A DNA stretch of 5,600 nt, taken from NCBI GenBank assembly GCA_020056155.1, contig JAGVII010000077.1:1-5600 (forward strand), read 5' to 3'. The position numbers were made by a program, and so were the translations under genes. The DNA comes from Afipia sp. (GTDB lineage: Bacteria > Pseudomonadota > Alphaproteobacteria > Rhizobiales > Xanthobacteraceae). Under the pieces are notes generated by a model. That model was not told the origin of the DNA, did not search any database, and saw nothing but the letters and a program-made list of their open reading frames with translations. Shown here in pieces: positions 1-5,600 of the stretch (its first letter is position 1; each line of letters begins with the position of its first letter).

Positions 1-209
1 CCGGGAACGATCGTGACGTCGAGGCCGTAGCGCGCGTAGGTGCCGTCCGCCACGGCCTGATAGAATCCGCCATGTTCGGCCTGCGCGACCCAGTTGGTGC
101 CGAACGAAACCTTGTCCAGTCCGCCGGGCGCCTGCGCATGCGCCGGTACTCCGGTCACCGACAAAGCGATCCCGACAACAAGCGCGCGCAGCAAACGGCT
201 GGGTGGCAT
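1..209 (-). CDS. ABC transporter substrate-binding protein, NMT1/THI5-like family (5' part only)
   Basis: Reading the minus strand from the ATG at 209-207 gives 69 complete codons that run off the left edge without a stop. Residues 1-25 form a signal peptide: an Arg-containing start (PPSRLLR), a hydrophobic core and a VPAHA cleavage site. The mature part opens with a KVSFGTNWVAQAEHGGFYQA stretch, followed by a YGLDVTIVPG-type stretch. This is the typical first beta-alpha unit of NMT1/THI5-like periplasmic binding proteins (SsuA/ThiY/TauA relatives). Such proteins deliver pyrimidines, sulfonates, nitriles or similar small molecules to an inner-membrane permease and ATPase. The start is supported by a GGAG ribosome-binding site at 217-220, seven bases upstream. 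The gene is divergent from the creatininase-family gene at 307. Permease and ATPase genes would be expected beyond the left edge, but they are not visible. The ligand cannot be told from this fragment. Confidence 0.9.
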   Translation of the reverse strand, partial: MPPSRLLRALVVGIALSVTGVPAHAQAPGGLDKVSFGTNWVAQAEHGGFYQAVADGTYARYGLDVTIVP

Positions 210-223
210 GATTGGACTCCGTT

Positions 224-246
224 GGGCGTTTTGCCCATGATGGGCA
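224..246. promoter_or_regulatory. Symmetric element in the divergent intergenic region, candidate operator or leader hairpin
   Basis: Positions 232-246 read TGCCCATGATGGGCA, a perfect inverted repeat with 7-bp arms around one central base. A third half-site, GGGC, lies at 224-227, so GGGC, GCCC and GGGC sit exactly 9 bp apart (224, 233, 242). The element lies 15-37 bp upstream of the minus-strand start at 209, next to that gene's GGAG site, and about 60-80 bp upstream of the plus-strand start at 307. It could be a regulator-binding site for the divergent pair. In the minus-strand transcript it could instead form two mutually exclusive hairpins, because the middle GCCC can pair with either neighbour. 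No clear -35/-10 pair was found. The function is inference. Confidence 0.35.
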
Positions 247-306
247 TTGCAAAGCTACTCTGCTAATCGATTCAAATAAACGCCTGTTCGAAGAAACCCG
301 CCCACG

Positions 307-1125
307 ATGACCACGACGCCGCCGCACGACTGGACCGCGATTCGCCTGTCCTCCATCAACAAGGCCGAGGCCTCCCGATGGATCGCCGTGCTGCCGCTGG
401 CGGCCACCGAGCAGCACGGACCTCATTTGCCGTTCGAGACCGACACGCGGATCGCAGAGGCCTATCTGGCGCGCGTCCGCAGGGCGCTGCCGGATGATCT
501 GCCGGTAACGTTCCTGCCCATCGAGCCGGTTGGAATTTCGACGGAGCATACGGCCTATCCCGGCACGCAGACGCTGGCGACGGACGTCGCGCTGAGAAAA
601 TGGATGACGCTTTGCGATGCCGTGGCGCAGGCCGGTATCCGCAAGCTCGTCATTGTCACCAGCCACGGCGGCAACAGCGCGGCAATGGCGCTGATCGCGC
701 AGGACCTGCGCGCGAAACACGAGATGCTGACGGTCACCATCAGCTGGAGCCGCTTCGGCGCGCCGGATGGATTGTTCTCGGCCGATGAATTGCGTTTTGG
801 CATTCACGGCGGCGCGGTCGAGACCTCGATCATGCTCGCGGCCTTTCCCGATCAGGTGAGAACCAACCGGATCGCGAATTTCGAATCCTCTGAAAGGAGC
901 ATGGTGAAAGAATTCCGCTGGCTTTCGGCGGGACGCCCTGCGCCGTTCGCGTGGGCGGCGCAGGATCTCAATCCGCAGGGCGCGGTCGGCGACGCAACGA
1001 TGGCGAGCGCGGACAAAGGTCATGCGCTGCTGGATTACGGTGCTCGGGCTTTCATCGAATTGCTGCAGGATGTCGACAAATTCGATCTGACGAGATTGTC
1101 GAACCGGCCTCAGACTTCGATGTAG
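307..1125 (+). CDS. Creatininase-family amidohydrolase
   Basis: This 272-residue protein has the normal length of the creatininase superfamily: cytoplasmic, metal-dependent hydrolases of C-N amide-type bonds. The family includes creatininase, the deformylase ArfB and the mycofactocin peptidase MftE. The N-terminal metal motif is intact, LPLAATEQHGPHLPFETDT at residues 29-47, with likely ligands Glu35, His37 and Asp46. The central SHGGN motif (119-123) supplies His120, and HGGAVETS (167-174) supplies Glu172, which is the family's usual ligand in an HAGxxETS-type motif. No signal peptide or membrane segment is seen. The ATG at 307 has only a weak purine stretch (GAAGAA, 290-295) as a ribosome-binding site. 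Upstream and divergent is an NMT1/THI5-like binding protein, which suggests that the enzyme may act on an imported small amide or formamide. The substrate is unknown, and the motifs alone do not justify calling it a creatininase proper. No terminator follows the stop. Confidence 0.9.
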   Translation: MTTTPPHDWTAIRLSSINKAEASRWIAVLPLAATEQHGPHLPFETDTRIAEAYLARVRRALPDDLPVTFLPIEPVGISTEHTAYPGTQTLATDVALRKWMTLCDAVAQAGIRKLVIVTSHGGNSAAMALIAQDLRAKHEMLTVTISWSRFGAPDGLFSADELRFGIHGGAVETSIMLAAFPDQVRTNRIANFESSERSMVKEFRWLSAGRPAPFAWAAQDLNPQGAVGDATMASADKGHALLDYGARAFIELLQDVDKFDLTRLSNRPQTSM

Positions 1126-1251
1126 CCATATAAGATATTGAAATTACTGCATTTTATTGATTTCGATATTTCAACGAGAACCTTCGAACCGAATCCCGAC
1201 AACTCACCACCAATTGGCATGCGGTCCATACGGCCCGCCCCAAACAAGGAT
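1126..1251 (+). promoter_or_regulatory. AT-rich intergenic region, probable promoter of the small secreted protein
   Basis: The first 50 bases after the creatininase-family stop are far more AT-rich than the rest of the window, as expected for a promoter. TTGAAA at 1138-1143 could be a -35 box, but no well-spaced -10 was found (GATATT at 1165-1170 is about 21 bp away). An inverted pair, TTGAAAT at 1138-1144 and ATTTCAA at 1168-1174, has centres 30 bp apart, close to three helical turns. A short palindrome, CCAATTGG, lies at 1210-1217. I infer a promoter here but cannot place its boxes. Confidence 0.3.
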
Positions 1252-1255
1252 GGAG
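1252..1255 (+). promoter_or_regulatory. Ribosome-binding site deciding the start at 1262
   Basis: GGAG lies six bases before the ATG at 1262. The same frame is open further upstream to an ATG at 1157. That start lacks a comparable Shine-Dalgarno sequence and would bury the signal peptide behind 35 extra residues. The site therefore fixes the start at 1262. Confidence 0.75.
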
Positions 1256-1261
1256 AGTATC

Positions 1262-1525
1262 ATGTCGATCAAGACCAAGATTGCCGCCCTCGCTGTTGCT
1301 GCTGTCGCGCTGACCGGTGGCATCGCCGCCACCACCCAGGAAGCTCACGCCGGCAAATTCCATCATCACCATGGCATCGGTGTCGGCCTCGCCGCAGGCG
1401 CGCTGTTCGCCGCCGCTGCCAGCAACGCCTACGCCAATGACTATTACGGCTATCGCCGCTGCGGCTGGGTCCGCCAGTTCGACGCCTACGGAAACTATAT
1501 CGGCCGCGTTCGCAGCTGCTACTGA
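1262..1525 (+). CDS. Small secreted protein with a His4 stretch and C-terminal Cys pair, function unknown
   Basis: This is an 87-residue protein with a clear Sec signal peptide: Lys-containing start (MSIKTK), hydrophobic core at residues 7-23, and an EAHA cleavage site after residue 30. The mature protein begins GKFHHHH, with four consecutive histidines at 34-37. A Gly/Ala-rich, weakly hydrophobic segment follows (38-58). The polar tail is rich in Tyr, Arg and Gly and has two cysteines, Cys67 and Cys86, in a CGWVRQFDAYGNYIG...CY arrangement. In the periplasm the cysteines could form a disulfide and the histidines could bind a metal; both are inference. I recognise no named family, though short exported proteins with this kind of Gly/Tyr tail are common hypothetical proteins in Bradyrhizobium relatives. 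The strong GGAG site at 1252, the AT-rich leader and the strong terminator just downstream suggest a well-expressed single-gene unit. Confidence 0.8.
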   Translation: MSIKTKIAALAVAAVALTGGIAATTQEAHAGKFHHHHGIGVGLAAGALFAAAASNAYANDYYGYRRCGWVRQFDAYGNYIGRVRSCY

Positions 1526-1582
1526 TCCAATAATCCGAGTTGAGTTCGGCACGGCGCCTCATCCACGCCGCGCCGACCCAAG

Positions 1583-1624
1583 GACCCGCCCGGTTGTCCC
1601 CCCGGGCGGGTCATTTTATTTTTC
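1583..1624 (+). terminator. Rho-independent terminator of the small secreted protein gene
   Basis: GACCCGCCCGG (1583-1593) pairs perfectly with CCGGGCGGGTC (1602-1612). This makes an 11-bp GC-rich stem with an 8-base loop, followed by the T-rich tail ATTTTATTTTTC (1613-1624). It lies 57 bp past the stop at 1525 and ends that unit on the plus strand. The next plus-strand gene, at 1846, should therefore need its own promoter. Confidence 0.93.
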
Positions 1625-1845
1625 TTGCACGAACCGGCAGGCGCAACCAGGCCACAGACATTGTGTCGTCTGCCTGTCACGCGGCAATGTCATGGCTCGC
1701 GCGGGCGGATTTCAGCCGTCCTGCAAATCGGCTGCTCATAAGCAAAACAAGCGCTTGAGGGCCATTCGCAAATGCAGCCAAATGCCGGAAAGCCTGTTCC
1801 TTTCTGGTTCTATCCGAAGATGCGATCCCGCGCGCTGGCCGTTTC
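1625..1845. other. Gene-free stretch upstream of the porin gene
   Basis: These 221 bp lie between the terminator and the porin start and should contain the porin promoter, but no convincing -35/-10 pair was found. TTGAGG at 1755-1760 is the best -35-like hexamer. The open frames here have no recognisable product. One inverted pair is visible: GACATTG at 1657-1663 and CAATGTC at 1685-1691, with 7-bp arms and a 21-base gap, which may be chance. No Shine-Dalgarno sequence stands near the ATG at 1846. The closest purine run, GAAGA at 1816-1820, is 25 bases away. Confidence 0.4.
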
Positions 1846-3858
1846 ATGACGCAGACCTTCCGCCGCATATCCATTGTGAAAGGCGCAGTCGCCGGACTGG
1901 CGCTGGGAGCGGCGTCGCTTGATCTCGCACGGGCTGCCGACGCTGTCCTCCCCTTCAAGGCATCACGCGTTGCGCCGGTTTTCGACTGGAGCGGTCTCTA
2001 CATCGGCGGGCACGTCGGCTACGGCGGCGGCAGCTTCGGTCCCGGCACCAACCCGTTGCCGCAGCAGGGCATCTTCTTTCCGTCCAGCATCACCGGTCTG
2101 ATCGGCGGCTATCAGGCGGGTTACAATCTTCAGCTTCCAAATAGGTGGGTGCTAGGGGTCGAGGCCGACATTTCGTTCACAAGCACGCTCGATCGGCCCA
2201 AGCTCGTGCCTGCGCCGTTCAACACGACGAGCGACCACTTCGGCACGGCGCGGGGCCGCATCGGCTACGCATTCGGGACAGTGCTGCCTTACGTGACCGG
2301 CGGCGCAGCCTTGGCGCGGACCCGTATCGATCTGAACGACGCGGCCGGCGACATTATCGGCAACAAGTCGCGCTTGCATTTCGGCTGGGTCGCAGGTGCG
2401 GGCGTCGAGGTCGCCGTGGGCGGCAACTGGACCGGCAAGGTCGAGTACAACCATATCGACTTTGGCGCGCGAACCTTTGGACTGGGCGACGTGCCGCTGC
2501 CCGATGTCGCAGTGGACCCCAAGATTCACACGATCAAGCTCGGCCTCAATTACCGGCTATGGGATACGCCGCCCTGGATGACGGGCAGCACCGCGATCAA
2601 GCCGCTCGCGCTTCCGGAATCGGCCAACTGGAACGTCCACGGCCAGACCACGCTGATCACGCAAGGCTATCCTTCCTTCCGCGCGCCGTATCAGGGCCCG
2701 AACAGTCTTCCCGGCGCAGGGCGCACGCGCCAGACCTGGACCGTCGGCGCATTCCTCGGATGGCGGCTGTGGGATGGCGGCGAACTGTATTTCAATCCCG
2801 AACTCGCCCAGGGATTCGGCATCGGCGGTACATTGGGCCTTGCGGGATTTTCCAACGGCGAGGCGCAAAAGGGCGGTGCGGAGTATCCCGACTTTCGCGC
2901 CCAGCGCTATTTCTTCCGCCAGACCTTCGGCCTCGGCGGCGAGCGGGAAGACGTCGCCGATGCCGCCAATCAATTGCCGGGCAAGCGCGACATCAACCGC
3001 GTCACGGTCACGGTCGGACGTTTCGCCGTAGGCGATTATTTCGACGGCAATTCCTATGCGAAAGATCCGCGCGCCGATTTCATGAACTGGGCGATGTGGT
3101 CGTCCGCAGCCTATGATTTCCCGGCCGACCTGCCGGGCTTCACACGCGGCGCAGTCATCGAACTCAACCGCAAGGACTGGGCGATCCGGGCCGGTCTGTT
3201 CCAGGTGCCGTCGCAGCCCAACAGCGATGTGCTGACCTTCAAGACCGGCGGCGCGGTGGTCGAATTCGAGGAACGCCACACGATCCTGAACCGGCCCGGC
3301 AAATTGCGCGTGGGCGTGTTCGCCAACCGCGGCAACTCCGCCAACTATCGCAACACGCTCGGCATCAGCGCGGCAAATCCCGGAGTCGATATCAACGACA
3401 TCGTGCCGGGCGAGCGCCGGGAGCGGTCGAAATACGGCTTCTACGTCAATGCCGAGCAGCAGGTCGCAACCGACGTCGGCATCTTCGCGCGGGCGAGCTG
3501 GAACGACGGCCAGAACGAGATTCTGTCGTTCACCGACATCGACCGTAGCGTGTCCGGCGGCGTTTCGATCAAAGGCAGCTACTGGGGAAGGTCCGATGAC
3601 ACCATCGGTCTCGGCGGCGCGATCAACGGCCTGTCCGGCGCGCATCGCGATTTCCTCGCGGCCGGAGGCAAGGGTCTCCTGATCGGCGACGGCCGATTGA
3701 ACTACGGCACGGAACGGATTCTGGAAACCTACTACGCGCTCGCATTCAGCAAGGCTTTCACCTTCACCGCCGACTACCAGCTGATCACGAACCCCGCCTA
3801 CAATGCCGACCGCGGACCGGTCTCGATTTTCTCAGGCCGCCTGCACGGCGAGTTCTGA
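1846..3858 (+). CDS. Outer-membrane protein: Omp25/31-type barrel joined to OprB-type carbohydrate porin
   Basis: The 670 residues begin with a Sec signal peptide: RR at 6-7, hydrophobic core around 12-25, cleavage near LARA-ADA at 30. Residues 45-239 look like a complete small beta-barrel of the Omp25/31 (opacity-protein-like) family. It starts with the typical FDWSGLYIGGHVGYGGG (47-63), includes GGYQAGYN and GRIGYAFG...LPYVTGGAALA strands, and ends HTIKLGLNYRLW (228-239), as stand-alone members do at their C-terminus. After a short linker (240-260), residues 261-670 match the OprB carbohydrate-selective porin family: NWNVHGQTTLITQGYPSF (261-278), YQGPNSL, LWDGGELYFNPE, and further alternating strands. 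The chain ends in Phe670, the usual outer-membrane assembly signal. OprB porins pass sugars across the outer membrane, but the substrate here is unknown. The start is the first ATG and suits the signal peptide, but no ribosome-binding site is visible. A GTG at 1876 would also leave a signal peptide. The stop is 2 bp from the convergent stop. Confidence 0.88.
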   Translation: MTQTFRRISIVKGAVAGLALGAASLDLARAADAVLPFKASRVAPVFDWSGLYIGGHVGYGGGSFGPGTNPLPQQGIFFPSSITGLIGGYQAGYNLQLPNRWVLGVEADISFTSTLDRPKLVPAPFNTTSDHFGTARGRIGYAFGTVLPYVTGGAALARTRIDLNDAAGDIIGNKSRLHFGWVAGAGVEVAVGGNWTGKVEYNHIDFGARTFGLGDVPLPDVAVDPKIHTIKLGLNYRLWDTPPWMTGSTAIKPLALPESANWNVHGQTTLITQGYPSFRAPYQGPNSLPGAGRTRQTWTVGAFLGWRLWDGGELYFNPELAQGFGIGGTLGLAGFSNGEAQKGGAEYPDFRAQRYFFRQTFGLGGEREDVADAANQLPGKRDINRVTVTVGRFAVGDYFDGNSYAKDPRADFMNWAMWSSAAYDFPADLPGFTRGAVIELNRKDWAIRAGLFQVPSQPNSDVLTFKTGGAVVEFEERHTILNRPGKLRVGVFANRGNSANYRNTLGISAANPGVDINDIVPGERRERSKYGFYVNAEQQVATDVGIFARASWNDGQNEILSFTDIDRSVSGGVSIKGSYWGRSDDTIGLGGAINGLSGAHRDFLAAGGKGLLIGDGRLNYGTERILETYYALAFSKAFTFTADYQLITNPAYNADRGPVSIFSGRLHGEF

Positions 3859-3860
3859 CT

Positions 3861-5537
3861 TTATCGGTGTGCCGCGACCGGGGTGACCACGGCCGTGTGA
3901 GGTGCCGCCGCCGCGACGGGTGCAAATGACTCCGCCTGCGCGAAAGCCCAGGCATGAAAACGCGGATTCTCGATATTACCCTGCAGCAGTTCGCCCGGGC
4001 GGGCCTCCGGATAGAGCCTCGCAAACGACAGCACGTCCGTTCCCGATATGCGGTGCGAAAAATGGATCGGCTGAATTTCCTGCGGATGGCTGAGACCCGA
4101 TGCCGCGATCAATTCCGCCAGCGCATGCAGCGTCGCGCGGTGATAATTGTAAACGCGCATGGTCTTGTCGGGGACCACCAGCGCGCGGTTACGCGTCGGG
4201 TCTTGCGTCGTCACGCCGGTCGGACAGCGATCGGTGTGACAGCTCAGCGACTGGATGCATCCAAGCGCGAACATGAAGCCCCGCGCCGAATTGCACCAGT
4301 CCGCACCGAGCGCCATGGCACGCGCAACGTCAAATCCGGTCGCGATCTTGCCGGCGGCGCCGATCCGGATGCGATCGCGCGCATTGATGCCGATCAGGGC
4401 GTTGTGAACGAAGTTGACGCCCTCGCGCATCGGCATCCCGAGATGGTCCATGAACTCAGCGGGAGCCGCACCGGTACCGCCCTCGTTGCCGTCGACCACG
4501 ATGAAATCGGGATAGATACCCGTCTTGACCATCGCCTTGCAGATAGCAAGAAACTCCCAGCGATGGCCGATACAGAGTTTGAAGCCCACCGGCTTGCCGC
4601 CCGAAAGCCGGCGCATTTCGGCAATGAACTGCATCATTTCGATCGGCGTCGAGAACGCGCGGTGATAGGCCGGCGAAATGCAATCCTCGCCAACCGCGAC
4701 GCCGCGAATGCGTGAAATCTCCTCGGACACCTTCGCGGCCGGCAGCACGCCGCCGTGGCCCGGCTTCGCGCCCTGGCTGACTTTCAGCTCAATCATCTTG
4801 ATCTGTTCGTCGGCCGCGACCTTCGCGAAAAGCTCCGGATTGAACGTTCCGTCGGGATGACGGCAGCCGAAATATCCCGATCCGATTTCCCAGATCAGAT
4901 CGCCGCCGTTTTCGCGGTGATAGGGGCTGACGCCGCCTTCGCCGGTGTCATGCGCGAAATTTCCCTTCTTCGCACCGGCATTGAGCGCGCGCACCGCATT
5001 GGGACTGAGCGCGCCGAAGCTCATCGCGGAAATATTGAACACCGAAGCGGAGTACGGCCTGGTGCAGTCCGGCCCGCCGATCGTGACGCGAAAATGCTCG
5101 TCGGTCGGCGGCTTGGGCGCGACCGAATGATTCATCCATTCGTAGCCGTTTGCATAGACATCTTCCTGGGTGCCGAATGGACGCTTGTCGAGCACCATCT
5201 TCGCGCGCTGGTAGACCACCGCGCGCGTGTCGCGGCTGAACGGCTTGCCGTCCTTCTCGCTCTCGAAAAAATACTGCCGCATCTCGGGCCGGATTTCCTC
5301 CAGCAGAAAGCGGATATGCGCGGAGATCGGATAGTTGCGCAGGACGGCGTGGCTTTTCTGAAGCATGTCGTGAATGCCGAGCACCGACAGCGAACCGAAA
5401 ATGGTGATCGGAATTGCAAACAGGAAAATGTGCCTGAAATCGTAGTAGACTGCGGCGCCGAGCAGAAGCGCGGTGATGCAAATGCAAAGCGTCAGAATGA
5501 TGAAACGAGGCGATAGCAGCAGCGTCAAATTTTGCAT
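3861..5537 (-). CDS. Membrane-anchored FMN-binding glutamate-synthase-family protein
   Basis: This 558-residue protein has two N-terminal membrane helices (about 11-31 and 36-56) and then a glutamate-synthase central/FMN domain (about 150-480). Family landmarks are MSFGALSPNAVRAL (172-185), TGEGG (198-202), SQGAKPGHGGVLPAAKV (254-270), DGNEGGTGAAP (349-359) and AAGKIATGFDVARAMALGAD (394-413). CIQSLSCHTDRCP holds Cys427, Cys433 and Cys438 with the C-x5-C-x4-C spacing of the 3Fe-4S ligands in classical GltB. The N-terminal glutaminase domain, the C-terminal beta-helix domain and a GltD-like partner are absent. The protein resembles the stand-alone 'FMN-binding glutamate synthase family' (YerD-like), whose reaction is not established to my knowledge. 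The predicted catalytic side is cytoplasmic. The tail (531-558) is a low-complexity Ala/Pro/Val/His stretch. The start is firm: GAGG at 5543-5546 lies five bases upstream of the ATG. The gene converges on the porin gene. Confidence 0.9.
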   Translation of the reverse strand: MQNLTLLLSPRFIILTLCICITALLLGAAVYYDFRHIFLFAIPITIFGSLSVLGIHDMLQKSHAVLRNYPISAHIRFLLEEIRPEMRQYFFESEKDGKPFSRDTRAVVYQRAKMVLDKRPFGTQEDVYANGYEWMNHSVAPKPPTDEHFRVTIGGPDCTRPYSASVFNISAMSFGALSPNAVRALNAGAKKGNFAHDTGEGGVSPYHRENGGDLIWEIGSGYFGCRHPDGTFNPELFAKVAADEQIKMIELKVSQGAKPGHGGVLPAAKVSEEISRIRGVAVGEDCISPAYHRAFSTPIEMMQFIAEMRRLSGGKPVGFKLCIGHRWEFLAICKAMVKTGIYPDFIVVDGNEGGTGAAPAEFMDHLGMPMREGVNFVHNALIGINARDRIRIGAAGKIATGFDVARAMALGADWCNSARGFMFALGCIQSLSCHTDRCPTGVTTQDPTRNRALVVPDKTMRVYNYHRATLHALAELIAASGLSHPQEIQPIHFSHRISGTDVLSFARLYPEARPGELLQGNIENPRFHAWAFAQAESFAPVAAAAPHTAVVTPVAAHR

Positions 5538-5600
5538 AAAAACCTCGCTGACGAATCCGGCAAGTGCTCCGACATCCGCCGCATGTTGGCGCGTTTCCCG
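5538..5600 (-). other. Upstream region of the glutamate-synthase-like gene at the window edge
   Basis: This holds the GAGG ribosome-binding site (5543-5546) of the minus-strand gene and 54 bp beyond it. No promoter boxes are recognisable. All three minus-strand frames are open back to the edge. One of them stops with a TGA at 5527-5525, inside the start of the glutamate-synthase-like gene. An upstream gene overlapping by a few codons is therefore possible but unproven. On the plus strand an ATG at 5583 has six open codons before the edge and no Shine-Dalgarno sequence. The window is too short to decide. Confidence 0.3.

Noticed and set aside
72..266. Open frame of 64 codons on the plus strand at the left edge
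   Set aside because: It is antisense to the signal peptide and first domain of the binding-protein gene and shows no domain features.
1361..1372. HHHH-coding run that could suggest an engineered tag
   Set aside because: It has four rather than six histidines and follows a natural signal peptide in native codon context, so it is better read as natural sequence.
1540..1758. Possible short gene (72 codons) in the gap before the porin gene
   Set aside because: It crosses the terminator stem, has no Shine-Dalgarno sequence and resembles no protein I recognise.
1317..1922. Open frame of 201 codons spanning the small-protein gene, the terminator and the porin start
   Set aside because: It runs through a strong transcription terminator, lacks a ribosome-binding site, has no recognisable product, and clashes with two better-supported genes.
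2145..3116. Open frame of 323 codons on the plus strand inside the porin gene, out of frame
   Set aside because: The product is extremely Arg-rich without domain signs. It is a shadow of the porin reading frame.
2557..3645. Long open frame (362 codons) on the minus strand opposite the porin gene
   Set aside because: It is a by-product of GC-rich third positions. The product is Arg/Ala/Val/Asp-rich with no recognisable motif, while the plus strand encodes a clear porin over the same stretch.
3954..5516. Two 253-codon plus-strand open frames (3954-4715 and 4755-5516) opposite the glutamate-synthase-like gene
   Set aside because: Both are Arg/Ala/His-rich with no domain signs, and they lie antisense to a gene with unmistakable family motifs.
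1..5600. CRISPR array, tRNA, rRNA, insertion sequence, phage or defence genes
   Set aside because: Looked for by eye on both strands. No spaced direct repeats, cloverleaf-like segments, transposase motifs or known defence domains were seen.

Overview
The window is GC-rich, with strong G/C preference at third codon positions. It carries four confident protein-coding genes, one short exported-protein gene and a clear intrinsic terminator. The gene types are an NMT1/THI5-like periplasmic binding protein, an Omp25/31-type barrel joined to an OprB-type porin, a small secreted Gly/Tyr/His-rich protein, and a membrane-anchored glutamate-synthase-like flavoprotein. Together they suggest an alphaproteobacterium of the order Rhizobiales, most likely the Bradyrhizobium/Rhodopseudomonas/Afipia group. 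This taxonomic call is inference from gene style; no marker gene is present.

Layout. Positions 1-209 (minus) hold the 5' end of a substrate-binding protein gene of an ABC importer, cut by the window edge. It is divergent from a creatininase-family amidohydrolase (307-1125, plus), and the 97-bp gap between them carries a short symmetric element (224-246). An AT-rich gap of 136 bp then leads into a small secreted protein with a His4 stretch (1262-1525, plus), closed by an 11-bp-stem terminator (1583-1624). After about 220 bp without a gene comes a 670-residue outer-membrane protein (1846-3858, plus) that appears to contain two successive beta-barrel domains. Its stop codon lies only 2 bp from the stop of a convergent gene (3861-5537, minus), which encodes a 558-residue membrane-tethered FMN/3Fe-4S glutamate-synthase catalytic domain. 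The last 63 bp are upstream sequence of that gene.

How the genes may work together. The only pair with a plausible functional link is the divergent importer component and amidohydrolase, which could capture and hydrolyse a small amide or formamide compound. The small secreted protein, the porin and the glutamate-synthase-like protein look like independent transcription units. I see no mobile element, CRISPR array, tRNA, rRNA or defence system. The window looks like ordinary chromosomal sequence, with a few points of architecture worth checking.
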